NCBI RefSeq assembly: GCF_900114315.1
Contig: NZ_FOSQ01000010.1
Location: 62,001 to 126,000 of the forward strand
DNA: 64,000 nt
Reading direction: 5' to 3'
DNA from: Falsiroseomonas stagni DSM 19981
Lineage (GTDB): Bacteria; Pseudomonadota; Alphaproteobacteria; Acetobacterales; Acetobacteraceae
Part shown: positions 50,653 to 59,558 of the stretch, piece by piece
How positions within the stretch are numbered: the first letter of the stretch is position 1
Layout: each line of letters opens with the position of its first letter
Notes under the pieces: generated by a model
What the model saw: only the letters and a program-made list of their open reading frames with translations
Told to the model about the DNA's origin: nothing
Databases searched by the model: none
Made by a program: the position numbers and the translations under genes

Positions 50653-51171
50653 ATGACGCGCTTGATCGGACTGGCGGGCTGGAGCGGCGCCGGCAAGACC
50701 ACGCTGATGACGCGGCTGATCCCGGCCATGGCGGCGCGGGGGCTCGGTGTGTCCACGCTGAAGCATGCGCACCATGCCTTCGACATCGATCGGCCGGGCA
50801 AGGACAGCTACGAACATCGCGCGGCCGGCGCGCGGCAGGTGCTGGTGGCCTCGGCCCATCGCTGGGCGCTGATGACGGAGCATCGCGGGGCCGCGGAGCC
50901 GCCGCTGAAGGAATTGCTGGCGCAGCTGGCGCCGGTGGACCTGGTGATCGTGGAGGGCTTCAAGCGCGACCACCACCCGAAGATCGAGGTGCATCGCGGC
51001 GCCAACGCCAAGCCCTGGCTGCATCCGGGGGACCCGCACATCGCCGCCATCGCGTCCGACGTGCCGCCGCCCGGTGGCGATCTTCCATGGGCGCATCTGG
51101 ACGAGATCGACGCGATCACCGATCTGGTGCTGGCCCATGCGATGGCGCTGGGGGAGTTTCTCGGGCGGTAG
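50653..51171 (+). CDS. mobB: Molybdopterin-guanine dinucleotide biosynthesis adapter protein MobB
   Basis: This 172-residue P-loop GTP-binding protein assists MobA in attaching GMP to molybdopterin. ATG 50653 (or 50647) leads to TRLIGLAGWSGAGKTTLMTR, with Walker A at about residues 9-16. VSTLKHAHHAFDIDRPGKDS and LVIVEGFKRDHHPKIEVHR are the diagnostic MobB segments. The neighbouring formate dehydrogenase needs bis-MGD, which explains the placement. moeA follows after six bases on the same strand. Confidence 0.94.
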   Translation: MTRLIGLAGWSGAGKTTLMTRLIPAMAARGLGVSTLKHAHHAFDIDRPGKDSYEHRAAGARQVLVASAHRWALMTEHRGAAEPPLKELLAQLAPVDLVIVEGFKRDHHPKIEVHRGANAKPWLHPGDPHIAAIASDVPPPGGDLPWAHLDEIDAITDLVLAHAMALGEFLGR

Positions 51172-51177
51172 GGGGCC

Positions 51178-52449
51178 ATGGCGCAACTCAGCGACGACTG
51201 CTTCGCCTTTGGCGGGCCGCTCATGTCCGTGGAGGAGGCGCAGGCGCTGATCGAGGCGCGCATCCCGCCGGCGGAGGGGGCGGAGCGCGTGACGCTGCGC
51301 GCCGCCATCGGGCGCGTGCTGGCCGACGACCTTCGCGCCGTCACGCCGCTGCCGCCCTTCTTCAACTCCGCCGTCGATGGCTATGCCTTCCGCCATGCCG
51401 ACCTGGCGGCGGGTGAGACGCGCCTGCCCATCGCCGCGCGGCTGCAGGCCGGCCAGGCCGCCGCGCCCATCGCCCCCGGCACCGCCATCCGCATCTTTAC
51501 CGGCGCCCCCATGCCCGATGGCGCGGATACCGTGATGATGCAGGAGGATGCGCGGGAGGATGGCGACGCGGTGCTGCTGGTGCCCGGCCTGAAGCGCGGT
51601 GCGAATTGCCGACCGGCGGGGGAGGATGTCCCCACGGGCCGGATCGCGCTGGAGGCCGGCCGGCGCCTTGGCCCGGCGGAGATCGGGCTGGCGGCGGCGC
51701 TGGGCTTTTCCGACATCCCGGTGCGGAAGCTCGTGCGGGTCGGCGTCTTCTCGACCGGGGATGAGTTGGCGGAGCCGGGCAAACCGCTCGGCCCTGCGCA
51801 GACCTATGACAGCAACCGCTTCACCCTGCTGGCCCTGCTGGCGGGGCTGCCGGTGGAGGCGGTGGACCTCGGCATCCTGCCCGACGAGCCCGCGGCGACG
51901 GCCGAGGCGCTGGCGCGCGCGGCGGCGGGGCATGACCTGCTGCTGACCTCGGGCGGCGTTTCGACCGGGGAGGCCGACCATGTGAAGGCGGCGATCGGCC
52001 AGGGCGGGCGGCTGGTGTTCTGGCGGCTGGCCATCAAGCCGGGGCGGCCGGCGGCGATGGGCGTCCTGCCGAAGGCAGGCGGGAATATTGCCTCGGGAGG
52101 GACGCCGGTGGTGGGGCTGCCGGGCAACCCCGTGGCGGCCGTCGTCACCTTCCTGCACCTGGCGCGGCCGCTGGTGCTGCGCCTGGCGGGGGCGGCGCCG
52201 GATCGCCTGCCGCGCTTCAGCGCCCGGGCCGACTTCGCCTATCGCAAGAAGGCCGGACGGCGCGAATATGTCCGCGTCCGGCTGGATTTCGGGGAGGGCC
52301 TGCCCGTGGCCCGCAAATATGCGCGGGAGGGGGCGGGGCTTCTGACCTCCCTGACGGAATCTGACGCCTTCGCGGAACTGCCGGAGCATGTCACGGCGGT
52401 GGCGCCCGGCGACGAGTTGCGCGTGCTGCCCTTCCGGGCGGCCTTCTGA
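51178..52449 (+). CDS. moeA: Molybdopterin molybdotransferase
   Basis: This 423-residue enzyme inserts molybdate into adenylylated molybdopterin. Motifs include PLPPFFNSAVDGYAFRHADL, AIRIFTGAPMPDGADTVMMQ with EDAREDG, VFSTGDELAEPG then QTYDSNRFTLLALL, the catalytic SGGVSTGEADHVKAAIG, and VVGLPGNPVAAVVTFLHL. Domain order and length are standard. It forms a unit with mobB and serves both the formate dehydrogenase and the SoeABC enzyme. The next genes lie on the opposite strand. Confidence 0.95.
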   Translation: MAQLSDDCFAFGGPLMSVEEAQALIEARIPPAEGAERVTLRAAIGRVLADDLRAVTPLPPFFNSAVDGYAFRHADLAAGETRLPIAARLQAGQAAAPIAPGTAIRIFTGAPMPDGADTVMMQEDAREDGDAVLLVPGLKRGANCRPAGEDVPTGRIALEAGRRLGPAEIGLAAALGFSDIPVRKLVRVGVFSTGDELAEPGKPLGPAQTYDSNRFTLLALLAGLPVEAVDLGILPDEPAATAEALARAAAGHDLLLTSGGVSTGEADHVKAAIGQGGRLVFWRLAIKPGRPAAMGVLPKAGGNIASGGTPVVGLPGNPVAAVVTFLHLARPLVLRLAGAAPDRLPRFSARADFAYRKKAGRREYVRVRLDFGEGLPVARKYAREGAGLLTSLTESDAFAELPEHVTAVAPGDELRVLPFRAAF

Positions 52450-52458
52450 CGAAGGCGA

Positions 52459-53520
52459 TCAGGCGGCGAGGGGATCGTCCTGCCGCGCCGGGTCGTTCGC
52501 GCCGGCGGCGAGGTGGAGAAGGGCGGTCACCGGCCTCTCCCCGGCGAAGCCGGCGACGGAGAGGCGGCCGGAGGCCGGGCGCATCACCGCGGCCAGCCTT
52601 GTGCCGCGGTTCAGGATGGGCGGGCGCAGCCAGCCCAGGCCCTCCGGCGGGCCGGTCTCCACCAGATCCGCCATCATCGCCTGCCGGGCGCCGCTTTCCA
52701 TCCAGCGCGCCGCGCCGGGCAGGCCGAGCCCGTCCCAGTGGTTCGCCACCGCGATCCGCGGCGCCTGGCGCTGCGCGTGGCCATCCGGGCTGCGCTCGAT
52801 GCAGGCGGCCTCCCCCGGGCTTGTGCCGGCCAGGGTGAAGGCGACGGGGGCGGCGATGGGCGTGTCCCGCAGCATGGCCAGCGCCGTGGCGAAATCGGGC
52901 GCGGTGTCGCAGACGATCCGCAGGAGATGCGCGGGCGGCAGGGCGCGGCTGCGCCAGAGGCCAGGGCGGGAGCCCAGCCAATCCGCCGCCAGGCCCATGA
53001 GGCCGAGGCCGCGTGCCCGTGCCGCGGCGCCGAGGCGGCTGAGCGGCAAGGGCGGCTGGTTGATGGCGACCGCGAAGCGGCCGGGCGCCATGGCGGTGAT
53101 GGTGCCGGCCAGGCCGGGCCAGCCGACATGCCACCACTCCCCCGCCGGCCCGGCCTGCCGGATGACGCAGAGCGCCTCGCCCAGCCCCTCCATCGGCCAG
53201 TCCAGCACGCGCAGCATCACGGGCTCCGCCGTCGCCTCCACGCCGCAGGTGCAGGCCCATTCGTAGGAGAGGTTCAGGAGATGGGCGCCGGGCCGGCCGA
53301 TCTGCCGGGCGACGGCGGCGATCTCCGCGCCGAGGGGGGATGCGTTGCGCGCCAGCCAGCGGCGGGACACGGCATCGCCCAGGCGAAGCCCCGCCGCGGT
53401 GTGGCGGCGTTCCGCGATCGCCAGGATGGCGCGGACATCGTCGCTGCGCGCGGCGGCCGTGGCCGCGGCCGGGTAGGGTTCCGCGCGCGCATCCAGCAGC
53501 GGGATGCGGCGTGGCGCCAT
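52459..53520 (-). CDS. Ntn-hydrolase of the linear amide C-N hydrolase / acyl-CoA:6-APA acyltransferase type
   Basis: This is a 353-residue protein. The segment LSYEWACTCGVEATAEPVML then RVLDWPMEGLGEAL (about residues 85-118) places a candidate nucleophile Cys before an R-x-L-D-W motif, as in choloylglycine-hydrolase-like and acid-ceramidase-like enzymes. GRFAVAINQPPLP and IAVANHWDGLGLPG supply the further Asn-containing strands of the fold. There is no signal peptide, so it may be cytoplasmic. Which Cys of C-T-C is the nucleophile cannot be fixed by eye. The substrate is unknown and it appears unrelated to the surrounding molybdenum genes. Confidence 0.7.
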   Translation of the reverse strand: MAPRRIPLLDARAEPYPAAATAAARSDDVRAILAIAERRHTAAGLRLGDAVSRRWLARNASPLGAEIAAVARQIGRPGAHLLNLSYEWACTCGVEATAEPVMLRVLDWPMEGLGEALCVIRQAGPAGEWWHVGWPGLAGTITAMAPGRFAVAINQPPLPLSRLGAAARARGLGLMGLAADWLGSRPGLWRSRALPPAHLLRIVCDTAPDFATALAMLRDTPIAAPVAFTLAGTSPGEAACIERSPDGHAQRQAPRIAVANHWDGLGLPGAARWMESGARQAMMADLVETGPPEGLGWLRPPILNRGTRLAAVMRPASGRLSVAGFAGERPVTALLHLAAGANDPARQDDPLAA

Positions 53521-53541
53521 GGCCCCTGCCTCAGCCGGGGG

Positions 53542-53667
53542 TCAGAGGCGCACGCCTTCGGTGGTGAAGCGCTGGTCCGCCGTGCGCTGGAAGTTCTGGT
53601 CGAGCACGACATAGGCGCCGACGGCGATGACGATCGCCGCGAGGGCGCCGGTCAGGACGGATTTCAT
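53542..53667 (-). CDS. Small membrane-anchored protein (41 aa)
   Basis: ATG 53667 to TGA 53542 encodes 41 residues: a single N-terminal helix (MKSVLTGALAAIVIAVGAYV) followed by a short polar tail ending TTEGVRL. It is intact and has coding-like codon use. I recall similar short proteins ending F-T-T-x-x-V-R-L in related alphaproteobacteria. It is probably anchored in the inner membrane with the tail outside. It lies 30 bases downstream of mobA on the same strand, so it may belong to the fdhD-mobA transcript. The function is unknown. Confidence 0.68.
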   Translation of the reverse strand: MKSVLTGALAAIVIAVGAYVVLDQNFQRTADQRFTTEGVRL

Positions 53668-53697
53668 GCGGGCGTTCTCCCCAGATACGCGAGACAG

Positions 53698-54336
53698 CTA
53701 CTCTATCGGTGCAACATTGCCGGCTTGCAAGTGGGACGCGATGCGTTCGGCTTCCGCCAGGTCTTCCGGCGCATTGGCATTGAAGAAGGGGTCGTAGGGA
53801 TCGGCCGGCCAATCGGCATGGGCGCAGCCATGGCGGGCGGTCCAGCGATCGATCTTGCGTTCGCCGGCCAGCAGCGCGGCGCGCAATTCGCCGCGGAGGG
53901 AGACGGGCCAGAGGCCGATGGGCGGGTGGGTCCGGCCGGCGGAGCGGGCGCAGGCCAGCTTCACGCCGGCCGCCTGCCGCGCCGCGTGCAGGCGGGCCAC
54001 CAGGTCGCCGGGGATGAAGGGCGCGTCGCCGGTGACGGAGACGACCCAGGGCATGTCAGGATGGGCAGCGGCCGCATGGTCCAGCGCGGCCAAGATGCCG
54101 GCCAGCGGGCCGGGATGGTCCGGCAGTGTGTCCGCCACCACGGGCAGGCCATGGGGCGCGAATCGGGCGGGATCGCCATTCGCGTTCAGCACCATGGCGG
54201 GCACCTGCGGCCGCAGCCGGTCCAGCAGATGGTCCAGCAGCGGGCGGCCGGCGACCACGCGCAGCGGCTTGTCGCCGCCCCCCATCCGGCGCGCCAGGCC
54301 GCCGGCGAGGATGACGGCCAGGGTGTCAGCCCTCAT
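53698..54336 (-). CDS. mobA: Molybdenum cofactor guanylyltransferase
   Basis: This 212-residue nucleotidyltransferase adds GMP to Mo-molybdopterin to give MGD. ATG 54336 places the signature [20 protein letters not shown] then [14 protein letters not shown] at the N-terminus. [20 protein letters not shown] and [20 protein letters not shown] (metal-binding D) are diagnostic, as is [14 protein letters not shown] near the end. Its start overlaps the fdhD stop by 11 bases. With mobB, moeA and fdhD it completes the bis-MGD supply for the two molybdoenzymes of this window. Confidence 0.94.
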   Translation of the reverse strand: MRADTLAVILAGGLARRMGGGDKPLRVVAGRPLLDHLLDRLRPQVPAMVLNANGDPARFAPHGLPVVADTLPDHPGPLAGILAALDHAAAAHPDMPWVVSVTGDAPFIPGDLVARLHAARQAAGVKLACARSAGRTHPPIGLWPVSLRGELRAALLAGERKIDRWTARHGCAHADWPADPYDPFFNANAPEDLAEAERIASHLQAGNVAPIE

Positions 54337-55222
54337 CGGTCGCCATCCGCTCCAGGCTGTTCTTGCGCCAGTGCTTCGCGCTCTCCTCCGGCACATAGGC
54401 GGGGTCGGCGTCGAAGACGATCCGGCTCTCCCCGGCCAGCGCCACGAAGCGCTTGCCCTTGCAGCGGCCGATCAGCGTCAGGTTCGCCTCCCGCGCCAGT
54501 TCCACGCCCCAGGCGGTGAAGCCGGACCGGGAGACCAGGATGGGGATGCCCATGCGGACGGTCTTGATGACCATCTCGGACGTCAGGCGGCCGGTGGTGT
54601 AGAAGATCTTGTCCTCCGGGCCCTCATTGTTCCGGAACATCCAGCCCGCGATCTTGTCCACGGCGTTGTGGCGGCCGACGTCCTCCATGTAGACGATCGG
54701 CTCGTTCTGGCGGGCGAGCGCGCAGCCATGGATGGCGCCGGCTTCGAGGTAGAGGCTCGGCAGCGTGTTGATCCGGTGCAGCAGGCGGTAGAGCCAGGAC
54801 GTCCGAAGTTCGGCTGACACCGGCAGCCGGACACTCGCAAAATCCTCCATCAGGTCGCCGAAGGCGGTGCCCTGGGCGCAGCCGGAGGTGAGGGTCTTCT
54901 TCTTCAGCTTCTCCTCGAAGTTGGTCCGCGCATCGGTGCGGACGACGACGACCTGGAGATCCTCATCATAATCAACGGCGGCAATCCGGTCTTGCCGTTT
55001 CAGCATACCCTGGTTGAGCAGGTAGCCGATGGCGAGGTCCTCCGGCCGGTCGAGGATGGTCATCATCGTCACGATCTCCTGCCCGTTGAGGTAGAGGGTC
55101 AGGGGGCGTTCGACGGTGACGCTGGTCTCGATGGGCTGGCCGAGGTGATCCATGCCCGTGACACGGCGTGTCAGGCGGGGATCGGCGGGGTCGGGCTGCA
55201 CGCGAAGCGCGGTATCGGTCAT
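54326..55222 (-). CDS. fdhD: Formate dehydrogenase accessory sulfurtransferase FdhD
   Basis: This 298-residue protein transfers sulfur from a cysteine desulfurase to the molybdenum of formate dehydrogenase. ATG 55222 starts [20 protein letters not shown]; the frame upstream is antisense to another gene. Family motifs are [36 protein letters not shown], the loop [15 protein letters not shown] with a single Cys in place of the C-x-x-C of E. coli FdhD, and [16 protein letters not shown] then [20 protein letters not shown]. It is divergent from a LuxR-type regulator and overlaps mobA. Confidence 0.94.
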   Translation of the reverse strand: MTDTALRVQPDPADPRLTRRVTGMDHLGQPIETSVTVERPLTLYLNGQEIVTMMTILDRPEDLAIGYLLNQGMLKRQDRIAAVDYDEDLQVVVVRTDARTNFEEKLKKKTLTSGCAQGTAFGDLMEDFASVRLPVSAELRTSWLYRLLHRINTLPSLYLEAGAIHGCALARQNEPIVYMEDVGRHNAVDKIAGWMFRNNEGPEDKIFYTTGRLTSEMVIKTVRMGIPILVSRSGFTAWGVELAREANLTLIGRCKGKRFVALAGESRIVFDADPAYVPEESAKHWRKNSLERMATDEG

Positions 55223-55304
55223 GCCCTGCAGGGTGGGGTGGGGGCGGCGTGGCTGCAAGCGGGGCTGCCCGCTGGCAGGATCCGGCATCCCCCGCGCGCA
55301 TGGC

Positions 55305-55318
55305 GGAACATTCGTTCC
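55305..55318. promoter_or_regulatory. Palindromic operator candidate between fdhD and the LuxR-type regulator
   Basis: GGAAC (55305-55309), spacer ATTC, then GTTCC (55314-55318) form a perfect inverted repeat in the 153-base divergent region. It sits 23 bases upstream of the regulator's candidate -35 box and 83 bases upstream of fdhD. It may bind a dimeric regulator controlling either gene, possibly the LuxR-type protein itself. Confidence 0.4.
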
Positions 55319-55340
55319 ACTCCTGCGCGCTTTTGGGGCT

Positions 55341-55369
55341 GTAACAGGTATTCCGCATAGTGCTATTCT
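55341..55369 (+). promoter_or_regulatory. Candidate sigma-70 promoter giving a leaderless regulator mRNA
   Basis: GTAACA (55341-55346) and TATTCT (55364-55369) match four of six bases each to -35 and -10 consensus with a 17-base spacer. Transcription would start at about 55376, which is the G of the GTG start codon. No ribosome-binding site precedes that GTG, so a leaderless transcript fits both observations. Confidence 0.45.
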
Positions 55370-55375
55370 TGCTTT

Positions 55376-56530
55376 GTGATCATCCGACCTGAGTTGCCTG
55401 ATCCGGATGCCTTCGCGCTGCAGCTGTATGCCGCCGTCCTGGACGGCCGCAGCATCGCCAGCGCCGTGATGCCCCTGGCACGCCGCCTGGGCACCAGCAC
55501 CCATGCGGTGCATCTGATGCGCTTCGCCCATGGCGCCCCGCGGGACAGCCGGTCCGAAGGCAGCCCGAACACCGCGCCGGAGGTGATGGCGGAATATGGC
55601 CGCTTCTGGATCCGCCATGACCCCTGGGCGCAGGCGGCCGCGCAGGCGCCGGATGGCGTGCTCAACATGGCCCGGGTGGTGGCGCCGGACCTGTTCCGGC
55701 TGACGCCGATCTGGAATGAATGGGCGTCGCCGCGGGACGGCGCCTTCCATTGCATGGCGGCGCTGGTGCATGCGCCGGGCGGCATCGTCGGTGGCCTCGC
55801 CTTCCACCGGTCGGTGCGCGCCGACCCCTTCGCCCGTACCGAGGAGGAGATGCTGCGCCCCTACTACGCCGCCATGCGGCGCGCGCTGGTGGCGGAGGCA
55901 CGGCTGGCCGCGGCGGGCTGGGAACAGGTGCGGGCGCTGCGGGCGGGCTTCGCCGCGCTGCGCCAGGGCGTGATGCTGCTGGACCGCCACCGCCGCATGA
56001 TCGTCACCAACCCTGCGCTGGAGATGATGGTGGCGGAGGATGACGGCCTGACCTTCGTGCCCGATGGCGGGCTGAGCTCCTTCGACCCGCAGGCGCGCCA
56101 GGCATTCGCGCGCGGGGTGGGGACGGCGATCCTGGCGCTGGACGGCAAGGTGAAGATGATGCCGGACGCCGCCGGCCTGACGCTGCCGCGGCGGTCCGGC
56201 GGCGCGCCCTGGCTGGTGCAGGTGCTGCCGCTGCGGGGGCTGGAGGCACTCGGCATGCCGGAGGGGTTCACCGGTGTGATGGTGCTGGTCACGGATGACG
56301 AACAGCGCCCCCGTCCGCGGGCGCCCCTGCTGCGCCAGGCCTTCGGTCTGACGGCGGCGGAAGGGGCACTGGCCGCGGCGCTGGCGGCGGGCAAGACGGT
56401 GGCGGAACACGCGCAGGCACGACGGATCGCGGCGGCGACGGCGCGCAGCCAGCTGGCCGCCATTCGCCGCAAGACCGGCTGCCGCCACCAGGCGGAACTC
56501 ACCGCCCTGCTCGCCCGCCTGACCGGCTGA
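55376..56530 (+). CDS. LuxR-type helix-turn-helix transcriptional regulator
   Basis: This is a 384-residue protein starting at GTG 55376. The C-terminal 60 residues are a LuxR/GerE DNA-binding domain: FGLTAAEGALAAALAAGKTV then EHAQARRIAAATARSQLAAI, with an R-K-T-G-C-R-H-Q-A-E-L end. The N-terminal and middle parts look like GAF/PAS sensor regions (WIRHDPWAQAAAQAPDGVLN, QGVMLLDRHRRMIVTNPALE). There is no signal peptide or response-regulator receiver domain. The gene is divergent from fdhD across an interval with a palindrome, so it may control formate dehydrogenase maturation genes or itself; this is inference. Confidence 0.85.
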   Translation: MIIRPELPDPDAFALQLYAAVLDGRSIASAVMPLARRLGTSTHAVHLMRFAHGAPRDSRSEGSPNTAPEVMAEYGRFWIRHDPWAQAAAQAPDGVLNMARVVAPDLFRLTPIWNEWASPRDGAFHCMAALVHAPGGIVGGLAFHRSVRADPFARTEEEMLRPYYAAMRRALVAEARLAAAGWEQVRALRAGFAALRQGVMLLDRHRRMIVTNPALEMMVAEDDGLTFVPDGGLSSFDPQARQAFARGVGTAILALDGKVKMMPDAAGLTLPRRSGGAPWLVQVLPLRGLEALGMPEGFTGVMVLVTDDEQRPRPRAPLLRQAFGLTAAEGALAAALAAGKTVAEHAQARRIAAATARSQLAAIRRKTGCRHQAELTALLARLTG

Positions 56531-56582
56531 ACACGGCGTGCGCCGCTGCGTGCGCGCGTGCCGGCAGTGGAAGGGGGGGGGG

Positions 56583-57038
56583 TCAGTCGCCCCGCAGGAC
56601 GAAGGGCCGCAGCAGCATGGCGGTGCCCCAGCCCCAGGCGCCATTCAGCAGCACGGCGCGCCAGATGGTGATGGAATTGCCCCCACCCCACATCGGCAGG
56701 CCCTTCATCTGCGCGACCACGGTGAAGCCGACCAGCGTCGCCAGCAGGCCGATGACGAAGCCGCCCATCAGGTCCGGGATCCGGACCCAGCGGATCAGCG
56801 CCGCCAGCAGGATGCCCCAGAGCCCGCCCCAGAAGGCCAGCGATACCACCTGCGGCACGCCGAGCGGCGGCACGGGCCGCAGGCTGAAGCCCTGGGTCGC
56901 CGGCCGGAAAGCGTCCGCCGCGCCCGTCACCGCCTTGATCAGCGGGAATTGGTGGTGAAGCACCCAGACCGTCCCCTGGTGGAAGACGATCACCGCGAGA
57001 GCCCCGCAGATGAAGCCGAAGAGCAGGACCTTCTTCAC
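56583..57038 (-). CDS. Conserved four-helix membrane protein
   Basis: This 151-residue inner-membrane protein has about four helices: VLLFGFICGALAVIVFHQGT, VVSLAFWGGLWGILLAALIR, MGGFVIGLLATLVGFTVVAQ and IWRAVLLNGAWGWGTAMLL. Conserved-looking elements are FHQGT in helix 1, PPLGVPQV before helix 2 and WGGG/NGAWG near the end. It resembles uncharacterised alphaproteobacterial proteins with the same F-H-Q-G-T and P-P-L-G-V-P-Q motifs. The function is unknown. It is convergent with the regulator and upstream of, on the same strand as, the fused MFS/spermidine synthase. Confidence 0.75.
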   Translation of the reverse strand: MKKVLLFGFICGALAVIVFHQGTVWVLHHQFPLIKAVTGAADAFRPATQGFSLRPVPPLGVPQVVSLAFWGGLWGILLAALIRWVRIPDLMGGFVIGLLATLVGFTVVAQMKGLPMWGGGNSITIWRAVLLNGAWGWGTAMLLRPFVLRGD

Positions 57039-57081
57039 GCAGCGACTCCGTGCCGGGGAAGGGCGAGTCTAGTGCGGCGCC

Positions 57082-59367
57082 TCATGGCCGGCTACCGGTG
57101 GCGGCGCGCAGCATCAGGTCCTGCGGCCGCGCCAGCGCCTGCGTCCCGGTGACGGTGTTGTTCATGTAGAATTCGTCGCGCGGGAAGACGTCCGTCAGGG
57201 AAGCCCCGGCCCGCGGCGTGGTGGGATTCCAGGCCAGCGGCGTGCGGTTGAACAGCGCGGCGTAGTCGGAGAAGGCGGTGTTGCCGCGCGCCAGATGGGC
57301 CTGCACCGCGGGTTCGGCGAAGCGGCGCGCCAGGGCCTGCGCATCGAAGGGGATCGGCCGGTCCGACCCGATGATGACGGAGGACGGCATCAGCAGCAGC
57401 GTATGGGGGAAGACGCTGCTGAAGGTCTCCACCACCCGTTGCGTGGGCGCCCACTGGACATAGAGGCCGCCGGGCGCGAGGCGGCGGCGGACCTGCTGGA
57501 GGAATTCCTCGGAATAGAGGAGCCCGGAATGGGAGCCCTCCGGCAGGATCGCGTCGGCCTGGATCACGTCGTAAAGCTGTTCGCCCTTGGACAGCGCGCG
57601 GCGGCCATCGCCGTATTCCAGCTGCCAGCGGGGGTTGCGGAACATCTCGGCGATCGGACCCTGGGGGTAGCGGTTGCCGATCTGCTCCAGCGCCGTCAGC
57701 ACCGGGCCCACCAGTTCGATCGCGCGCACCTGCTGCGTGGCGGCGGAGACGCCGGCCGCCCAGGGCGTGCCGCCGGAGCCGATGCCGATGCAGAGCACCA
57801 TCTTCGGATCGGGATGCACCAGCGGCCCGACCGCGCCCAGGAACTGGTGGATGGGCAGGAAGGGAATACGGCCCTGGGAGAAGCCCTGGATGAAGAAGGG
57901 GCCGTGCGGGCCGTCCTGCCCCGCCGCATTGTCGTCGCGGAAGAAGGCGACACCGGAACGGTCCTCCGCCCAGGCGACCAGGTGGTTGGGTTGTTCGGCA
58001 TGCAGGCGCGACCACAGCGTGGCGTTGCCCGGCAGCGCCACCAGCGCCAGCGCGCAGGCGGCGGCCAGCGCCATTTCCGGCTTGCGGCCGCGACCTTCCT
58101 TCCACAGCCACCCCGCCAGCAGCAGCACCGACAGCCCCGCCAGCAGCTTCAGCGTGCCCGCCGTGCCCAGCAGGTGGAAGGTGACGATGCCCGTGCCGAT
58201 GGACCCCGCGGCATTGCCGAGGATGTTGGCCAGCTGCACCCAGCCGACCCGTGCGCCCACCGAGGCAAGGTCCTGCTGCACCGCCCGCTGCACGAAGGGG
58301 AAGGTCATGCCGATGAGGAAGGAGGGCGGGCCCACCACGATCAGCGTCAGGATGATGGTGGTCGCCAGCCCGCCACCGCGCAGCCGCTGCACATCGGCCG
58401 AGAGGAACTGGTTGATCGGCCAGTAGGGCAGGGCGATGAACAGCGCCAGGATCAGCACGGCGGCCAGGGCGAAGCCGCCGGCCTGGGTGATGAAGAAGGC
58501 CGGGCGCGGGTCCTTCATGCGGCGCACCATCCTCGCTGCCACCGCCATGCCAAGCCCGTCCGCCAGCAGGAAGATGCCGAGCACGGTCGGGAACAGGTAG
58601 GCATGGTACTGGCCGACCTGGCCCAGCAGCCGCACCCAAACGATCTCCAGCGCCACGATCACGTAGCCCGACAGGAAGACCAGCAGGCACCAGAGCTTCA
58701 GGCTGCCGAAGGGCTCCGCGCTGGAGGCAGCGGCGGCGACGGCGGCACGGGCAGGGGGTGGCGGTGTCTCGCGGCTCAGCGCCGGCAGCAGCGTCAGCGC
58801 CAGGATGACGGCGATCACATCGAGGCCCGCGGCCATCACCAGGGCGCCCACGAAGCCGAGATTGCCGACGATCACCCAGCCGCCCAGCAGCGCACCGAGC
58901 CCGGCGCCGAGGGTGTTGAGGCCGTAGAGGCTGCTGATCCGCTCCGCCACGGTGTCCAGGTTGGTGGCGATGGCGCGCGCCAGCAGGGGAAGGGAGGCGC
59001 CCATCAGCGTGGTGGGCAGCACCAGGCCGGCGAAGCACAGGGCGAAGATGGCGATGGGGGAATCGACCACCCCGGCCAGATCCATGGCCAGGAAATCATA
59101 GAGGAAGAACTTCGACACCAGGGCGAAGAGGGCGACGCCGCCCTCCGCCAGGGCGAAGCCGATCATGGCGTTCCGGGGGGACAGCCGGTCCGCGATCTTC
59201 GCGCCGATGATGGACCCGAGCCCGAGCCCGGCCAGGAAGGCGCCGACGACCAGCGCGGCGGAAACGGTGTCCGACCCCGCGAAGATGCCGAGCATGCGCT
59301 GCCAGACGATCTGGCAGAGCAGTGCGCCGAAGCCCGAGCAGAAGAATGCGATGGCCAAGCGTGGCAT
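57082..59367 (-). CDS. Fused MFS-type transporter / spermidine synthase-like protein
   Basis: This is a 761-residue membrane protein. ATG 59367 gives a hydrophobic start (MPRLAIAFFCSGFGALLCQI, then VWQRMLGIFAGSDTV) typical of the family. About twelve or more membrane helices occupy the first 450 residues. A soluble spermidine-synthase-like Rossmann domain follows, with VLCIGIGSGGTPWAAGV (SAM/dcSAM-binding glycine loop), WQLEYGDGRRALS and DVIQADAILPEGSHSGLLY. True polyamine synthesis is not shown for this family; some members appear to be involved in exporting or modifying a metabolite. It is divergent from the ThDP-enzyme gene. Confidence 0.82.
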   Translation of the reverse strand: MPRLAIAFFCSGFGALLCQIVWQRMLGIFAGSDTVSAALVVGAFLAGLGLGSIIGAKIADRLSPRNAMIGFALAEGGVALFALVSKFFLYDFLAMDLAGVVDSPIAIFALCFAGLVLPTTLMGASLPLLARAIATNLDTVAERISSLYGLNTLGAGLGALLGGWVIVGNLGFVGALVMAAGLDVIAVILALTLLPALSRETPPPPARAAVAAAASSAEPFGSLKLWCLLVFLSGYVIVALEIVWVRLLGQVGQYHAYLFPTVLGIFLLADGLGMAVAARMVRRMKDPRPAFFITQAGGFALAAVLILALFIALPYWPINQFLSADVQRLRGGGLATTIILTLIVVGPPSFLIGMTFPFVQRAVQQDLASVGARVGWVQLANILGNAAGSIGTGIVTFHLLGTAGTLKLLAGLSVLLLAGWLWKEGRGRKPEMALAAACALALVALPGNATLWSRLHAEQPNHLVAWAEDRSGVAFFRDDNAAGQDGPHGPFFIQGFSQGRIPFLPIHQFLGAVGPLVHPDPKMVLCIGIGSGGTPWAAGVSAATQQVRAIELVGPVLTALEQIGNRYPQGPIAEMFRNPRWQLEYGDGRRALSKGEQLYDVIQADAILPEGSHSGLLYSEEFLQQVRRRLAPGGLYVQWAPTQRVVETFSSVFPHTLLLMPSSVIIGSDRPIPFDAQALARRFAEPAVQAHLARGNTAFSDYAALFNRTPLAWNPTTPRAGASLTDVFPRDEFYMNNTVTGTQALARPQDLMLRAATGSRP

Positions 59368-59558
59368 CGGCGCCCCCAGAACAGATGATCCAGCCCGCCA
59401 GCCCCCCTGGTGCGGGTCCCGGATCATTCGGCGGAAACTGCGTCAGTATTACGGCGCTGTCACCCCTGCGCCGCGCCGGGCACATGCGCCGGGGGTCCCC
59501 TTGCGGCCCGCGCCCGGCCCGCGCACCCTCCGCAGCCATTGCATGTGGGAGCCCAAGG

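Noticed and set aside
56583-57038. YagU-family assignment for the 151-residue membrane protein
   Set aside because: The topology is similar but the YagU motifs are not visible, so it was left as a conserved membrane protein.
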